64,000 nucleotides of DNA, taken from Candidatus Obscuribacterales bacterium (GTDB lineage: Bacteria > Cyanobacteriota > Vampirovibrionia > Obscuribacterales > Obscuribacteraceae). The DNA lies in NCBI GenBank assembly GCA_021732025.1, contig JAKFVU010000084.1:26139-90138 (forward strand), read 5' to 3'. A program made the translations under genes and the position numbers. The notes under the pieces are model-generated. The model saw only the letters and a program-made list of their open reading frames with translations. It had not been told where the DNA came from and ran no database searches. Positions 25,189 to 34,456 of the stretch are shown here, in pieces. Each line of letters begins with the position of its first letter. Within the stretch, counting starts at the first letter, position 1.

Positions 25189-26868
25189 CTATGTATGTAC
25201 GCTAGATTCAAGCCACTCAAGAATGTGATTAATTGAGCTCTTTACTTGACCCTTCAATGTGGTTGGAGTTGCTTTGCCTTCCAAGCCAGCAAAGTAGCTG
25301 CCTGTGCTCTTCAGGTCAAAGGCACGACGCAGCAGTTGTTTGGGATCGTTGACACCTTCCATTTTCACCGGAATTTGATTACGATCAAGGCTAACTACAA
25401 GCTTAGAAGAATTGATTGGCACAGATGAACCAGGCCAAACAGCGTCATGAGCCAAGGCTTTGCCATCGAGCGCAAGCGGTTCTACCACAATCTGTCTGGT
25501 GGCAGGCTGATATTGGCTGCGTAGCATCAATTCAGATATGCGATTATCGCGCATTGGCATTAACACGCGAGTGACTCTTGAGTGGAAGAAATCAGAACTG
25601 CCATCCAAACGCTTGTCGAGAGGAAATAGCTTCTCAACGTTAGCAGATGCGGCATTCTTGTCAGCAATCTCATAGTATTGACGGTTCACTACAGGTGGTG
25701 CCACAGTTGCTCGGCCAGCCACTTTAGCACCTTCAACTAAAGTTGCTACGCTTTCAGCCGGTGTCAAAATAGTGAGATCATGATTTGAGCGATCACCTTG
25801 CTTGAGAACACCAACTAGACCGCCTTTATCATTAATGATTGGGCCACCTGAATTGCCGTTTTCAGCATGCAGTTTGATACGCATATTGAGCGGATCTACG
25901 CGTATCGCATTGATGGTCTCACCAGGAGACAAGAATGGTTTCTGCCAACCATTAGGAAAACCAACACTGAAGAGTGACTCCCCGGCTTGATTAAGCTTGA
26001 TCACACCCGAGCCTTCCATGGCCACCGGCGAAAAACTTGCAGCGGCTGCTGGATTCTTCAACTGAATCAAAGCCAAATCATAGAGCGGTGACGATTTAAT
26101 CACTTCGGCTTGGTGTGCCCGACCAAAGCGATCGAAGACTGTCAAATCAAGGGCCTTGTCTACAACATGGTGATTAGTCACCATACGACCATCTTTGCCC
26201 ACCGAAAAGGCGGTACCGAAGCGACCAGCCATGCCACCATCTTCAGGAGCAAGAACCTCTACCCGTCCGACTTTTCCGCTCATACTAGTGTAGAGCTTAG
26301 CCAGATCATCATATTTAGAAACAGTAAGTTTCGACCCAAGAGATGCTTCTTCACCTACTTGCAAAAGCGGAATCTCAACTTTGGCGGCAGCTTGTTTAGC
26401 AAAGTAAGAGCGAGCACCAATGGCTCCAGCGCTGCCAGCTACACCCATCAGGGTAGTGTCAAAAAGAAATGCTCCGGCAGAGTTGCTCACCACATTTTTA
26501 TTCTGCAGATGCTGCACGTCTGACTGCCAGCTCGACTTGGCTGCTGAGGCCACGTCAACTCCGTGCTCGGCCACTTCTAAACCAAAAGCGGCGCCGCCGG
26601 CAATGCCGAAGCTCTTGGCCGCTAGCCCAACCATGCCGGGTTTGCGGGTCAAAACCGCTAAGCCAAGGCCAAATGCCGCAGCACCGGCAACTTTCAAGCT
26701 TGTTTCACCAGGGTTCTCGACGGCTCTGACAGCAGCAGAGGTAAAGCCAGTGCCAGCTGAGCCAAACAGATCAATTTCGCGCAGAATCTTACTGCCGGTG
26801 GATTCGGTAGAACCAGAAGCTACGGTAGGATTTGAGGCTCGATCTGCGCTCGACTCAAAAGGCATCAA
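25189..26868 (-). CDS. Trypsin-like serine protease with Gly/Ala-rich N-terminal region
   Basis: A 559-residue protein. The protease domain (about 195-390) has a full triad: H234 in TNHHVV, D264 in YDLALIQL and S340 in GNSGGP, so it should be active. No classical signal peptide is present; instead residues about 35-160 are rich in Gly and Ala with repeated hydrophobic helices (for example VAGAAAFGLGLAVL and FGIAGGAAFGLEVA) that could insert in or associate with a membrane. No PDZ domain is recognised, which separates it from DegP/HtrA; the C-terminal 170 residues are unassigned. It is monocistronic as far as can be seen. Confidence 0.85.
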   Translation of the reverse strand: MMPFESSADRASNPTVASGSTESTGSKILREIDLFGSAGTGFTSAAVRAVENPGETSLKVAGAAAFGLGLAVLTRKPGMVGLAAKSFGIAGGAAFGLEVAEHGVDVASAAKSSWQSDVQHLQNKNVVSNSAGAFLFDTTLMGVAGSAGAIGARSYFAKQAAAKVEIPLLQVGEEASLGSKLTVSKYDDLAKLYTSMSGKVGRVEVLAPEDGGMAGRFGTAFSVGKDGRMVTNHHVVDKALDLTVFDRFGRAHQAEVIKSSPLYDLALIQLKNPAAAASFSPVAMEGSGVIKLNQAGESLFSVGFPNGWQKPFLSPGETINAIRVDPLNMRIKLHAENGNSGGPIINDKGGLVGVLKQGDRSNHDLTILTPAESVATLVEGAKVAGRATVAPPVVNRQYYEIADKNAASANVEKLFPLDKRLDGSSDFFHSRVTRVLMPMRDNRISELMLRSQYQPATRQIVVEPLALDGKALAHDAVWPGSSVPINSSKLVVSLDRNQIPVKMEGVNDPKQLLRRAFDLKSTGSYFAGLEGKATPTTLKGQVKSSINHILEWLESSVHT

Positions 26869-26963
26869 GAAATCTCATATAAGTAGTAAAGAGATCTACA
26901 TGATAAGCCCGAGCATTCACCACGTCAGTGGGGAAAATACGAAGTGTCAGAAGTTTACAAGAG

Positions 26964-28109
26964 CTAATTAAACTGACGGAACACTACCCGCCGGTTACGA
27001 GCCCGGTTTGCCTCATTGGTATTGGGTTTCTCAGGTTTTGTATAGCCAAAGCCAACTGATTTGAGTCGCTCAGCTGAAATGCCGCAATTGTCGATCAGGT
27101 AACGCTTAACAGATTCGGCCCGTCGTTGAGACAAGCTCATATTGTAGTTATAGCTACCGATGGTGCAGGTGTGGCCTTCAACCTGCAGTTTCAATTTCGG
27201 CTCATGAACAATGTAATGGCTCAGTGAGCGCAAAATTGCCTTAGACGAATCGCGCAATTTGGCAGAGTCGAAATCAAACAAAATCAGGTAGGAAGTAGCG
27301 ACACCGCCATCCTTGAGCTGATCGAAAATATTCTTGGCTTCTTTGGTGGCATCACTTTCGCCATAAGCATGGGCCAATGATGTCACCCAGCGAAACGGCG
27401 CATTACCCTGCACCATAAGGGGAAAGCGCGGATTGTCTAATATCCAGTAAGTCCAACCATTGTCGCAAACAGCCTTAATGCAACGCACGGGCACATCTTT
27501 GCCTTCGATGCGCATGCTAATGGTCTCTTCCCCATGACCTGTGATGTAATGCGGCATGGGCACGGTCTCTTGGTGGAGAACCATGACAGTCTCGGGCCCA
27601 TCTAAAGAAAATTCTGAGCGTTTGCCCAGCTTCAGGTCGCGAAAGAGGTCGTCTGATATCCGCAAAGCATTGTTATAGCCAATCAGGGTGGTCGTTTCGT
27701 GCTTAGGATAGAAAAGGCTGACTTTACGCGAATGATGTATATCGCCAGGCTCAACTCTCCTTGAGCCCGATGCATCGGCCGGTTCGCCCATCTGCCACTC
27801 GTAGATATAGCCATCTCGGCCAGCTTCTTCAATTCTGGCCATGAAGTCGTAATTGCCAACCAGGCGCCACTGGGTGTCTAGACCGTCGAAAATGTGAAAA
27901 GTAACTTCTAGACCGGGGGCAAAAACAACCTGAGTGGTCGGGTCGGTTATCTCTTTGCTGGCTGGCGCCTGCTTTGGCCGGCTCGGGTCAGCAATTATGG
28001 TCTTTTTAGGAGCATAAGAGGCAGCCTGGGCCGCGGCAGCTAAAACCAGATTTAGCAAAAGGGCTACAAAGGCAGCAACAATGGCGTTTTTAGAGGCAAA
28101 ATTTGACAT
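26964..28109 (-). CDS. Exported OmpA-family protein
   Basis: A signal peptide (about 1-29) leads into a ~220-residue domain of unknown family that includes TTQVVFAPGLEVTFHIFDG and GYNNALRISDDLF. The C-terminal ~120 residues form an OmpA-like peptidoglycan-binding domain: LILFDFDSAKLRDSS, then LQVEGHTCTIGSYNYN, LSQRRAESVKRYL and RNRRVVF. The usual HTD of this domain is replaced by HTC in this protein. It would tie an outer-membrane or periplasmic structure to the cell wall, indicating a diderm envelope. It is divergent from dnaK with 187 bp between them. Confidence 0.9.
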   Translation of the reverse strand: MSNFASKNAIVAAFVALLLNLVLAAAAQAASYAPKKTIIADPSRPKQAPASKEITDPTTQVVFAPGLEVTFHIFDGLDTQWRLVGNYDFMARIEEAGRDGYIYEWQMGEPADASGSRRVEPGDIHHSRKVSLFYPKHETTTLIGYNNALRISDDLFRDLKLGKRSEFSLDGPETVMVLHQETVPMPHYITGHGEETISMRIEGKDVPVRCIKAVCDNGWTYWILDNPRFPLMVQGNAPFRWVTSLAHAYGESDATKEAKNIFDQLKDGGVATSYLILFDFDSAKLRDSSKAILRSLSHYIVHEPKLKLQVEGHTCTIGSYNYNMSLSQRRAESVKRYLIDNCGISAERLKSVGFGYTKPEKPNTNEANRARNRRVVFRQFN

Positions 28110-28296
28110 CTTAGAATTGTCGCAAAAGTTGCTGGAGCAAATCTAGGTTATCGAGCTAATGAGACAAAGAGCAACGACGATGATTAAAGAAAACTAGAGA
28201 ATTGGCAATTACGCTCTGGAGTTCAATAGGCTGACATTAGAGGACGCTGAGAGGCGCCCAAATTGTTTTTCAAGGTCACAAAACGGAGTTAGAGAA

Positions 28297-30252
28297 ATGG
28301 GCAAGGCAGTAGGAATCGACTTAGGCACCACCAACTCTGTAGTAGCGGTAATGGAAGGCGGACAGCCAACTGTAATTGCCAATACTGAAGGAGCACGCAC
28401 TACACCATCAGTAGTAGCCATGAGCAAAGGTGGAGAAAGGCTAGTAGGCCAATTGGCAAGGCGCCAAGCCGTGGTCAATCCACAAAATACAGTTTATTCA
28501 ATTAAACGCTTCATGGGCAGACACTATTCTGAAGTCGCCTCCGAACTACAAAATATTTCCTACAAAGTAAAAGAAGGCCCAGAAGGCGGATGCAAAGTTG
28601 CCATGGGCGGCAAAGATTACAGCCCTGAAGAAATTTCAGCAATGATTCTGCGCAAGCTCAAAGAAGATGCTGAAAAATATTTGGGCGAGAAAGTAACCGG
28701 AGCAGTAATTACAGTTCCTGCTTACTTCAACGACTCGCAACGTCAGGCCACCAAAAACGCCGGGCAAATTGCTGGTCTAGAAGTGCTTCGTATCATCAAC
28801 GAGCCAACTGCAGCTGCTTTGGCATACGGACTAGATCGCAAGAAGAACGAAACTATTCTGGTATTCGACCTTGGTGGTGGCACCTTCGACGTATCGGTAT
28901 TAGAAGTTGGCGACGGTCTCTTCGAAGTAAAATCGACCTCAGGCGACACCCACTTGGGCGGCGACGACTTTGACCATTGTGTGGTGGAATGGCTAGCCAA
29001 TGAGTTCAAGCAAGCTGAAGGCATTGACCTGCGCAAAGACCCACAAGCGCTACAACGGTTGATGGAAGCTTCAGAAAAAGCAAAAATTGAACTCTCTTCA
29101 GTTACTGAAACCAGCATCTCGCTGCCTTTCGTTACTGCTAACGAAACTGGTCCTAAGCACCTCGACATGAAGCTCACTCGTTCGCGCTTTAACGAACTAA
29201 CAAGAGACCTAGTTGCCCGTTGCAAAAAGCCAGTTGAACAAGCTTTAGCCGATGCCAAACTTACCTACGACAATATTGAAGAAGTTGTATTGGTTGGTGG
29301 TTCAACTCGTATACCTGCCGTCAAAGACTTAGTTAAAAGCCTAACTGGTGGCAAAGAGCCAAACCAAAGCGTCAACCCTGATGAAGTGGTAGCGATTGGT
29401 GCAGCAGTACAAGCAGGCGTTCTAGCCGGTGAAGTGAAAGAAATCGTATTGCTCGATGTCACTCCACTATCACTCGGCATTGAAACCATGGGCGGTGTCT
29501 TCACCAAACTAGTAGAAAAGAACACCACTATTCCTTGCCACAAGTCACAGACCTTCTCAACTGCTGAAGACAATCAACCAAACGTTGATGTTCAGGTCTT
29601 TCAAGGTGAAAGAGCCATGGCTCGTGACAACAAGATGCTAGGCAACTTCATTCTTGATGGTATCGCTCCAGGTCGTCGCGGCCAAGCCAAGATCGAAGTG
29701 TCATTCGATATTGACGCCAACGGTATCGTTTCAGTAACTGCTAAAGATCAAACCACTGGTAAAGAACAAAAAATCACCATCACCGCCACAACTAACTTGA
29801 CCAAAGAAGACGTGGAGCGCATGGTGAAAGAAGCTGAATCGCACGCCAAAGACGACGAAAAGGCAAAAGAAAAAGCCGACATGCGCAACGATGCTGATGC
29901 ATTGATTTACGCAGTAGAAAAACATGTGGCCGATTTTGGTGCAAGCAACAGCTCTGAGAATAAAGAAAAAGCTGAAAGCTTGAGCAACGAATTGCGTCAG
30001 AAAATCAAAGACAATGTCAGCAACGAAGCACTGAAGAGCGCTATTGAAGCGCTGCGTGGTCAACTAATGGCAATGCAGCAAGAAGCTGAAGCTAAGAACA
30101 GAGAACCAGTCGGTGCAACTGCTGGCGGTGGCTCTGGTGCTGGTGGTGCTTTCGAAGGCAACTCTGGTAGTGGTAGCGCCTCTAGTTCTTCATCTAGCTC
30201 AGGCAGCAAACCATCTAACAATGACGACGTTGTTGATGCCGAAGTTGTCTAA
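28297..30252 (+). CDS. dnaK: Molecular chaperone DnaK (Hsp70)
   Basis: ATP-dependent chaperone acting with DnaJ and GrpE on unfolded polypeptides. The 651-residue length, the N-terminal [13 protein letters not shown], phosphate motif [10 protein letters not shown], adenosine motif [12 protein letters not shown], linker [13 protein letters not shown] and a Gly/Ser-rich tail ending DDVVDAEVV are all standard. The start follows an ACGGAG ribosome site. No grpE or dnaJ is adjacent and no complete CIRCE element is visible upstream, so heat regulation is not shown. msrA follows after 34 bp with its own AAAGGAG site, forming a stress pair. Confidence 0.98.
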   Translation: MGKAVGIDLGTTNSVVAVMEGGQPTVIANTEGARTTPSVVAMSKGGERLVGQLARRQAVVNPQNTVYSIKRFMGRHYSEVASELQNISYKVKEGPEGGCKVAMGGKDYSPEEISAMILRKLKEDAEKYLGEKVTGAVITVPAYFNDSQRQATKNAGQIAGLEVLRIINEPTAAALAYGLDRKKNETILVFDLGGGTFDVSVLEVGDGLFEVKSTSGDTHLGGDDFDHCVVEWLANEFKQAEGIDLRKDPQALQRLMEASEKAKIELSSVTETSISLPFVTANETGPKHLDMKLTRSRFNELTRDLVARCKKPVEQALADAKLTYDNIEEVVLVGGSTRIPAVKDLVKSLTGGKEPNQSVNPDEVVAIGAAVQAGVLAGEVKEIVLLDVTPLSLGIETMGGVFTKLVEKNTTIPCHKSQTFSTAEDNQPNVDVQVFQGERAMARDNKMLGNFILDGIAPGRRGQAKIEVSFDIDANGIVSVTAKDQTTGKEQKITITATTNLTKEDVERMVKEAESHAKDDEKAKEKADMRNDADALIYAVEKHVADFGASNSSENKEKAESLSNELRQKIKDNVSNEALKSAIEALRGQLMAMQQEAEAKNREPVGATAGGGSGAGGAFEGNSGSGSASSSSSSSGSKPSNNDDVVDAEVV

Positions 30253-30286
30253 TTAAGCCAATCTGCGATTAAAGGAGAAACTAGAA

Positions 30287-30754
30287 ATGGAAAAGGCAAC
30301 ATTTGGTGCCGGTTGTTTCTGGGGCGTAGAAGAAAATTTTCGTCAGACCAAAGGCGTAGCTGAAACTAAAGTCGGCTACAGCGGCGGTCATACCGAAAAC
30401 CCAACCTACGAACAAGTATGTGGCAAGCAAACTGGCCACGCTGAAGTTGTTGAGGTCACTTACGACCCAGCAGTTATTAGCTACGAGCAGCTCTTGAAAA
30501 AATTCTTTGAGATGCACGACCCTACAACTCTCAATCGCCAAGGTCCAGATCATGGCAGCCAGTACCGATCAGCTATCTACTTCCACTCGGCTGAGCAAGA
30601 GCAGCAAGCAAAAGATACTATTGCCGCTTTGAACAAAGCTGGTGCTTTTAGAGACCCTATCGTTACCGAAGTGACTGAAGCTAAGCCATTTTATGACGCT
30701 GAGGAATACCATCAGAAGTATCTCGCTAAGCGTGGCATTAACGTCTGTCATTAG
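30287..30754 (+). CDS. msrA: Peptide-methionine (S)-S-oxide reductase
   Basis: Repairs methionine sulfoxide in proteins. The 155-residue protein has the catalytic motif GCFWG with C10, the downstream [23 protein letters not shown] and a QYRSAIYF segment, all diagnostic of MsrA. One candidate resolving cysteine, C154, lies at the extreme C-terminus. The gene follows dnaK by 34 bp and is closed by a clear terminator at 30762-30790, so dnaK-msrA is probably one oxidative and protein-folding stress unit. Confidence 0.97.
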   Translation: MEKATFGAGCFWGVEENFRQTKGVAETKVGYSGGHTENPTYEQVCGKQTGHAEVVEVTYDPAVISYEQLLKKFFEMHDPTTLNRQGPDHGSQYRSAIYFHSAEQEQQAKDTIAALNKAGAFRDPIVTEVTEAKPFYDAEEYHQKYLAKRGINVCH

Positions 30755-30761
30755 TTTAAAA

Positions 30762-30790
30762 GCGACTGATTAACTCAGTCGCTTTTTTTT
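30762..30790 (+). terminator. Intrinsic terminator after dnaK-msrA
   Basis: GCGACTGA (30762-30769) pairs perfectly with TCAGTCGC (30775-30782) around a 5-base loop and is followed by eight T residues. Confidence 0.95.
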
Positions 30791-30802
30791 GAGCTTTGAA
30801 GC

Positions 30803-31705
30803 CTATTCCTTTAATAGTGGCAATGCTTTGTCGGCACCCCACTCCATAATAGAGGCGTCATAAACCGGCAGCACCCTGCCAGTGTAAGCCTCTAACAAAA
30901 GAGCATACGTAGAAGCGCGCACACCTACCTCACAGTAGGTAATCAGATTGGGATCTGCCAACACCCTAGGGTCAAGAAGCGCTAAGAATTTCTCGCGGCT
31001 CACATAAGCTCCTGAATCATCAAATAGGCTTTCGTAAGAAAGCTGAACTGCCTCTGGCAAGTGGCCGGTGCGCGGTTGATAATCAAACGAATCGCCTTGG
31101 AATTCACTCAAGCTGCGTGTATCTACCGATGTCGGCATTTTTCCCTGCCCACACATTCTGGCCAAAGTGCCGGTGCTGACTCGTCTTTGACCGTCGAGCT
31201 TTAGAGTGAAAGTGCCTCTCTCGGCTTTACCCTCTTGGCGATCGCAAGACCCCCCGCTATCAAGCCAGGCGCGCCAGCCGCCGTCAAGCAGAAGGACATT
31301 CTCGACACCGAAATAGAGTAACATCCAGGCAATGCGACCTTCTCGACCTTTAGAAGCCAGTGAATCGGCGTATACAACCACCGGCCTGTTATTCGACAGA
31401 CCAAGTTTTCCTAGCCGCCTAGCGAATTCTTCTAGGCGAACATTGTCGAGAGCTCCCCAATAACCAGGCTCCCAAAGATCTAAGCTTAAACCGGCTATGG
31501 GTTTGGCATTCCAGTCTTCCCAGCCAATTCTCACAGCAGTGGGAATGTGGCCGGCCTCATACTCACGCTCCGGACGAGCATCAACCACAATCGGTGCTAG
31601 CGCCGGCCCGGATTCTTCTCCGGCCAACAGGAGCTGCAATTTCTGCGCTGATATAAGTGCTATCGCCAATCTGTTATTCGCTTTGAGTACTCTTTCTTGG
31701 TGCAT
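30803..31705 (-). CDS. Sulfurtransferase with two rhodanese domains
   Basis: Transfers sulfane sulfur, as in thiosulfate or mercaptopyruvate sulfurtransferase. The first rhodanese domain (about 15-150) holds PIVVDARPEREYEAGHIPTA and PVVVYADSL but has Asp/Ser in place of the catalytic Cys. The second (about 175-300) has the active loop YCEVGVR with the cysteine at about residue 258. One inactive plus one active domain is the standard arrangement. The ATG at 31705 is chosen; a TTG at 31732 is the alternative start. It is divergent from the Spy-like gene across 335 bp. Confidence 0.88.
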   Translation of the reverse strand: MHQERVLKANNRLAIALISAQKLQLLLAGEESGPALAPIVVDARPEREYEAGHIPTAVRIGWEDWNAKPIAGLSLDLWEPGYWGALDNVRLEEFARRLGKLGLSNNRPVVVYADSLASKGREGRIAWMLLYFGVENVLLLDGGWRAWLDSGGSCDRQEGKAERGTFTLKLDGQRRVSTGTLARMCGQGKMPTSVDTRSLSEFQGDSFDYQPRTGHLPEAVQLSYESLFDDSGAYVSREKFLALLDPRVLADPNLITYCEVGVRASTYALLLEAYTGRVLPVYDASIMEWGADKALPLLKE

Positions 31706-32040
31706 AATGGAGCAAGCTAGTGCTAGCCACAATGGGGAGTTTACGCTTCTAACAAGACTGGAGCAATGGACTTGTTTTTGCCCGTTCCAAATCGGTCAGA
31801 TTTTTTGAAAAATTTCTGACCGATTTAGAATTCACAAGAAAGAGACAACAAGAGCAACTCACCCGCAATTCAAATTGCCACAGGTTGCCACTCTTCAAGG
31901 TTTAATGTTTTTATTTTGAATTTCTCCAATTTTATTTGAACTTTTTGGAGCTTGGCGACGTTTAACAAGAAGTAAGGGGCAATTGAACAACTCGAATTGC
32001 CATTCACTAATAAAACAAATAAGAACAAGGAACTAGCGCA
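31706..32040. promoter_or_regulatory. Divergent intergenic region with inverted repeats
   Basis: This 335-bp gap separates the rhodanese gene (minus) from the Spy-like gene (plus). It holds a perfect 12-bp inverted repeat, AAATCGGTCAGA (31789-31800) with TCTGACCGATTT (31815-31826), around an A/T-rich spacer. Two further palindromes share the half-site AATTGCC: GCAATT-CA-AATTGC at 31865-31878, and GGCAATT-N10-AATTGCC at 31978-32001. An AAGGA ribosome site for the plus-strand gene lies near 32026. The repeats are seen directly; operator function is inferred. Confidence 0.5.
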
Positions 32041-32547
32041 ATGAAAAAATCAATTGCCTTCAGCACACTGTGCCTATCTCTAGTCACTGCCCTCATGCCA
32101 GCACTCGCTCAAGGCAGTGATTCTAAGAGCGAAATCAAAACCGAAGTTAAAAGTGAAAAGTCATGCAAAGCAGGCGGTCATCACAGAGGTGGCCATAAAA
32201 AAGGAAGCAGACTAGAATCACTCAATTTAACAGAAGCACAAAAAACTAAAATGACTGAACTGAAAACCAGTCTCAAAGCATCTATTTCACCGAAACGCGA
32301 AGAACTAAAGAATCATCGCAAAGCGCTCGGTGACCTACTCACCAGCGACAAGATCGATAGAAGTGCAGTGCAATCAGAGCAAGACAAGATCAACGCATTA
32401 TCAAATGATCTAGCGAATTCCATGCTCGGCTTCCGTATCGATTTTAACGAAACACTCACAACAGAGCAACGCCAGAAAATGAAAGAAATGCGCGCTAGCT
32501 GGGGTGGCAAGAAGCACGGCCGTGGTCACCACGAACGTAGCACATAG
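32041..32547 (+). CDS. Spy/CpxP-like exported LTxxQ protein
   Basis: A signal peptide (about 1-23) is followed by a His/Lys-rich stretch, then a helical domain with two LTxxQ motifs: LTEAQKTKM (about 61) and LTTEQRQKM (about 140). These motifs define the Spy/CpxP family of periplasmic chaperones and metal or envelope-stress proteins. The C-terminus is again His-rich (GRGHHERST), hinting at metal binding. The long upstream region with inverted repeats fits a regulated stress gene. Confidence 0.8.
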   Translation: MKKSIAFSTLCLSLVTALMPALAQGSDSKSEIKTEVKSEKSCKAGGHHRGGHKKGSRLESLNLTEAQKTKMTELKTSLKASISPKREELKNHRKALGDLLTSDKIDRSAVQSEQDKINALSNDLANSMLGFRIDFNETLTTEQRQKMKEMRASWGGKKHGRGHHERST

Positions 32548-32622
32548 TCGATAGTTCGAAAGTCGTACTTAATTGAAAGTCTTGCTTGATCCAAAATCGA
32601 GCTAGTCAAAATTCAAATAAGC

Positions 32623-32656
32623 CGAAGAAGCGTCAGCAGGTGCTGGCGCTTCTTCG
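32623..32656 (+). terminator. Terminator-like hairpin after the Spy-like gene
   Basis: A 15-bp stem (CGAAGAAGCGTCAGC with GCTGGCGCTTCTTCG, one G:U pair) and a 4-base loop, 76 bp after the stop. No long T-tract follows, so termination is likely but not certain. Confidence 0.6.
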
Positions 32657-32666
32657 CTTAAATACT

Positions 32667-32717
32667 AGAGACAATAAATGCCCCGCTGGCGAGGCGTGGC
32701 ATTTATCTGGGGTCTCT
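32667..32717. other. Structured element: three-part hairpin in the 300-bp gap
   Basis: The gap 32548-32847 carries no credible gene. Beside the terminator-like hairpin it has a second fold 10 bp on: AGAGAC pairs with GTCTCT, AATAAATGCC region pairs with GGCATTTAT (9 bp), and CGC pairs with GCG around TGGCGAG. It may be a processed 3' end, a small RNA or an attenuator for the next gene. Nothing further is recognised before a TATAAT-like box near 32804. Confidence 0.4.
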
Positions 32718-32847
32718 ACAGCTGCGATTATCGAGGTTGCCAAGATTAAAATACATAGGGAAAAGGATACTTATTCAAAATCAACTCCACTGATCAGGAG
32801 GCTATAATCAAGCTTTCTCACTGACAACAAGAATTACCAAATCAAAA

Positions 32848-33657
32848 TTGAAAAAGATAGCCTCTTTCATCGTAATCTGCACCTTTTGCACCATGAGCTT
32901 CCTCAGCGGTTTCACTGATTGCGCACGGGGCCAAGTGCTGCAAGGTGGAATTGAAGAACGAGCCACACCAGTGCAAGACAAATTTCGCATCGGCTCGATT
33001 TTCTCTGAAGACTTACTACCAGGAAATCACAAAATCAAAGAATGGTACAAGCTTCCACCCTGGCTCACCGGCGGCTTTGAATCAAAGACTTTGAAGCTTA
33101 CGACTTTGCTTGGAGCAATCGAAAGCAAAAACGAAACTAGCAGTATACGTGGCCTCCAAGCAGACAAAACTGGCGCCGTATGGGACGCGGTGATTATCCC
33201 TAACTATGCACGAGTGAAAACGGCTGGCGCCACAGACTTTGACATATTCGAAGAATACAAAGTTTTAGAGAGTGCAGAGGAAAAATTTCGCTGCGAAATA
33301 AAGTACACAGCAATTACTGTTGATGATGTTTCACACAAAATTTTGCGAGCAGAAAAACGTAGCGAAATCCAAGAATTGATCCCGACAGCAGATCAAAAAG
33401 TAATTGAGTACAGCAAGCAAATGCGCTATGACCAAGACGGCAAGCCGCTAATGCGCAAGGCAAAAAAACTCGAAGTTACACTGTTTCCCATCAGCAAATT
33501 CAAACCTCTCGACCAATCACCGGGAGGTACATTCAACTACAAAGAAGAATTTCGCAGCTACCTAGCTGAATCAGGGCAAAGCGATTTAATTCCTGATGAA
33601 CCGGCTGCACTGCCAGACTCCAAAGCACCTGAAGAAGAAAAAGCCAAAGAGCCCTAG
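32848..33657 (+). CDS. Exported protein of the GWYRIP family, divergent copy
   Basis: Function unknown. It opens with TTG and a signal peptide (about 1-30). It is the most divergent of the four family members in this window: EWYKLPPWLTG replaces GWYRIPxWFAG, GLQADKTGAVWDA replaces the RQ.DAKG..WEA block, and the end keeps FNYKEEFRSYL and LIPDE. A Glu/Lys/Pro-rich tail follows. It converges on the next family member with 15 bp between stops, which is an unusual tail-to-tail pair of paralogues. Confidence 0.8.
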   Translation: MKKIASFIVICTFCTMSFLSGFTDCARGQVLQGGIEERATPVQDKFRIGSIFSEDLLPGNHKIKEWYKLPPWLTGGFESKTLKLTTLLGAIESKNETSSIRGLQADKTGAVWDAVIIPNYARVKTAGATDFDIFEEYKVLESAEEKFRCEIKYTAITVDDVSHKILRAEKRSEIQELIPTADQKVIEYSKQMRYDQDGKPLMRKAKKLEVTLFPISKFKPLDQSPGGTFNYKEEFRSYLAESGQSDLIPDEPAALPDSKAPEEEKAKEP

Positions 33658-33672
33658 CTTTTATCTAAATTT

Positions 33673-34455
33673 CTACTTTACTGGAATCAAGTCATCCTGA
33701 TTAGTAGACTGCAAATATGCACAAAAATCACTGAAGTAATCTCGGCCGTCTTCGCTCCTAATTGGCTTAAACGGTGCCTTGAGATACTCAGTGTAGTATT
33801 TGCGAAACGGTTTATCTAAAAGTGGCCGACCTTGCTCATCGTAGCCCATGCCGGTCGATTCAGCTTCAATGGTTCGCCCAGGTTTACCCGGTCTAAAAGT
33901 ATGCATTTCTCTTTTCTGGATATTAGAAATGATGCGACCATCGGCCTTACTGACGCGAATACCCATGGCATGAATTTCCAAAACAACTTGATTAGCAGTC
34001 ACTTGCAGTGGCTTCATTTCAATAGTATTGTTCAAATCATAACTATCGCCGCGATCTACACGCACAGTAAATGGCTCGTTGCGAGGATGCCAAATATCTC
34101 CGCGATGATCGGCTTGGTAGCCACGGCGCATGTCACGCTGAGAAACTTGGCTGCGATCAGGATAGCCAAACTTCTTCTCAACCAACGTCTCTCGGTGCCA
34201 GTAGCCAGCAAACCATGAGGGAATGCGATACCAGCCTTTGCCCGTATTCTGAGGAGGCAAATTCGATTCTTGGAAGGTCGCACCAGCTTGTAGCTTCAGT
34301 GGCACAGGAGCAACATTGGCGCGAAATTCTACACGACTGTCGCCGTCGGCAAAATCTTGAGTTTGGCAATGTCCTTGAGGAATGGCCATAACAGAGGCTA
34401 TCGCGGCCGATGAAGCGACAATTATTACCAAACGAAGAAACTTAGAAAGGCCCAT
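33673..34455 (-). CDS. Exported protein of the GWYRIP family, copy 3
   Basis: Function unknown. The start at 34455 is used because it opens a normal signal peptide (MGLSKFLRLVIIVASS...) one base after the upstream GNAT stop; the frame is open further but would overlap that gene. Family blocks are all present: LQAGATF, NLPPQ, GWYRIPSWFAG, a RRGYQADHRGDIWHPRNEP version of the second block, and the ending YLQSTNQDDLIP. The spacing implies co-transcription with the GNAT gene. Confidence 0.85.
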   Translation of the reverse strand: MGLSKFLRLVIIVASSAAIASVMAIPQGHCQTQDFADGDSRVEFRANVAPVPLKLQAGATFQESNLPPQNTGKGWYRIPSWFAGYWHRETLVEKKFGYPDRSQVSQRDMRRGYQADHRGDIWHPRNEPFTVRVDRGDSYDLNNTIEMKPLQVTANQVVLEIHAMGIRVSKADGRIISNIQKREMHTFRPGKPGRTIEAESTGMGYDEQGRPLLDKPFRKYYTEYLKAPFKPIRSEDGRDYFSDFCAYLQSTNQDDLIPVK

Positions 34456-34456
34456 C

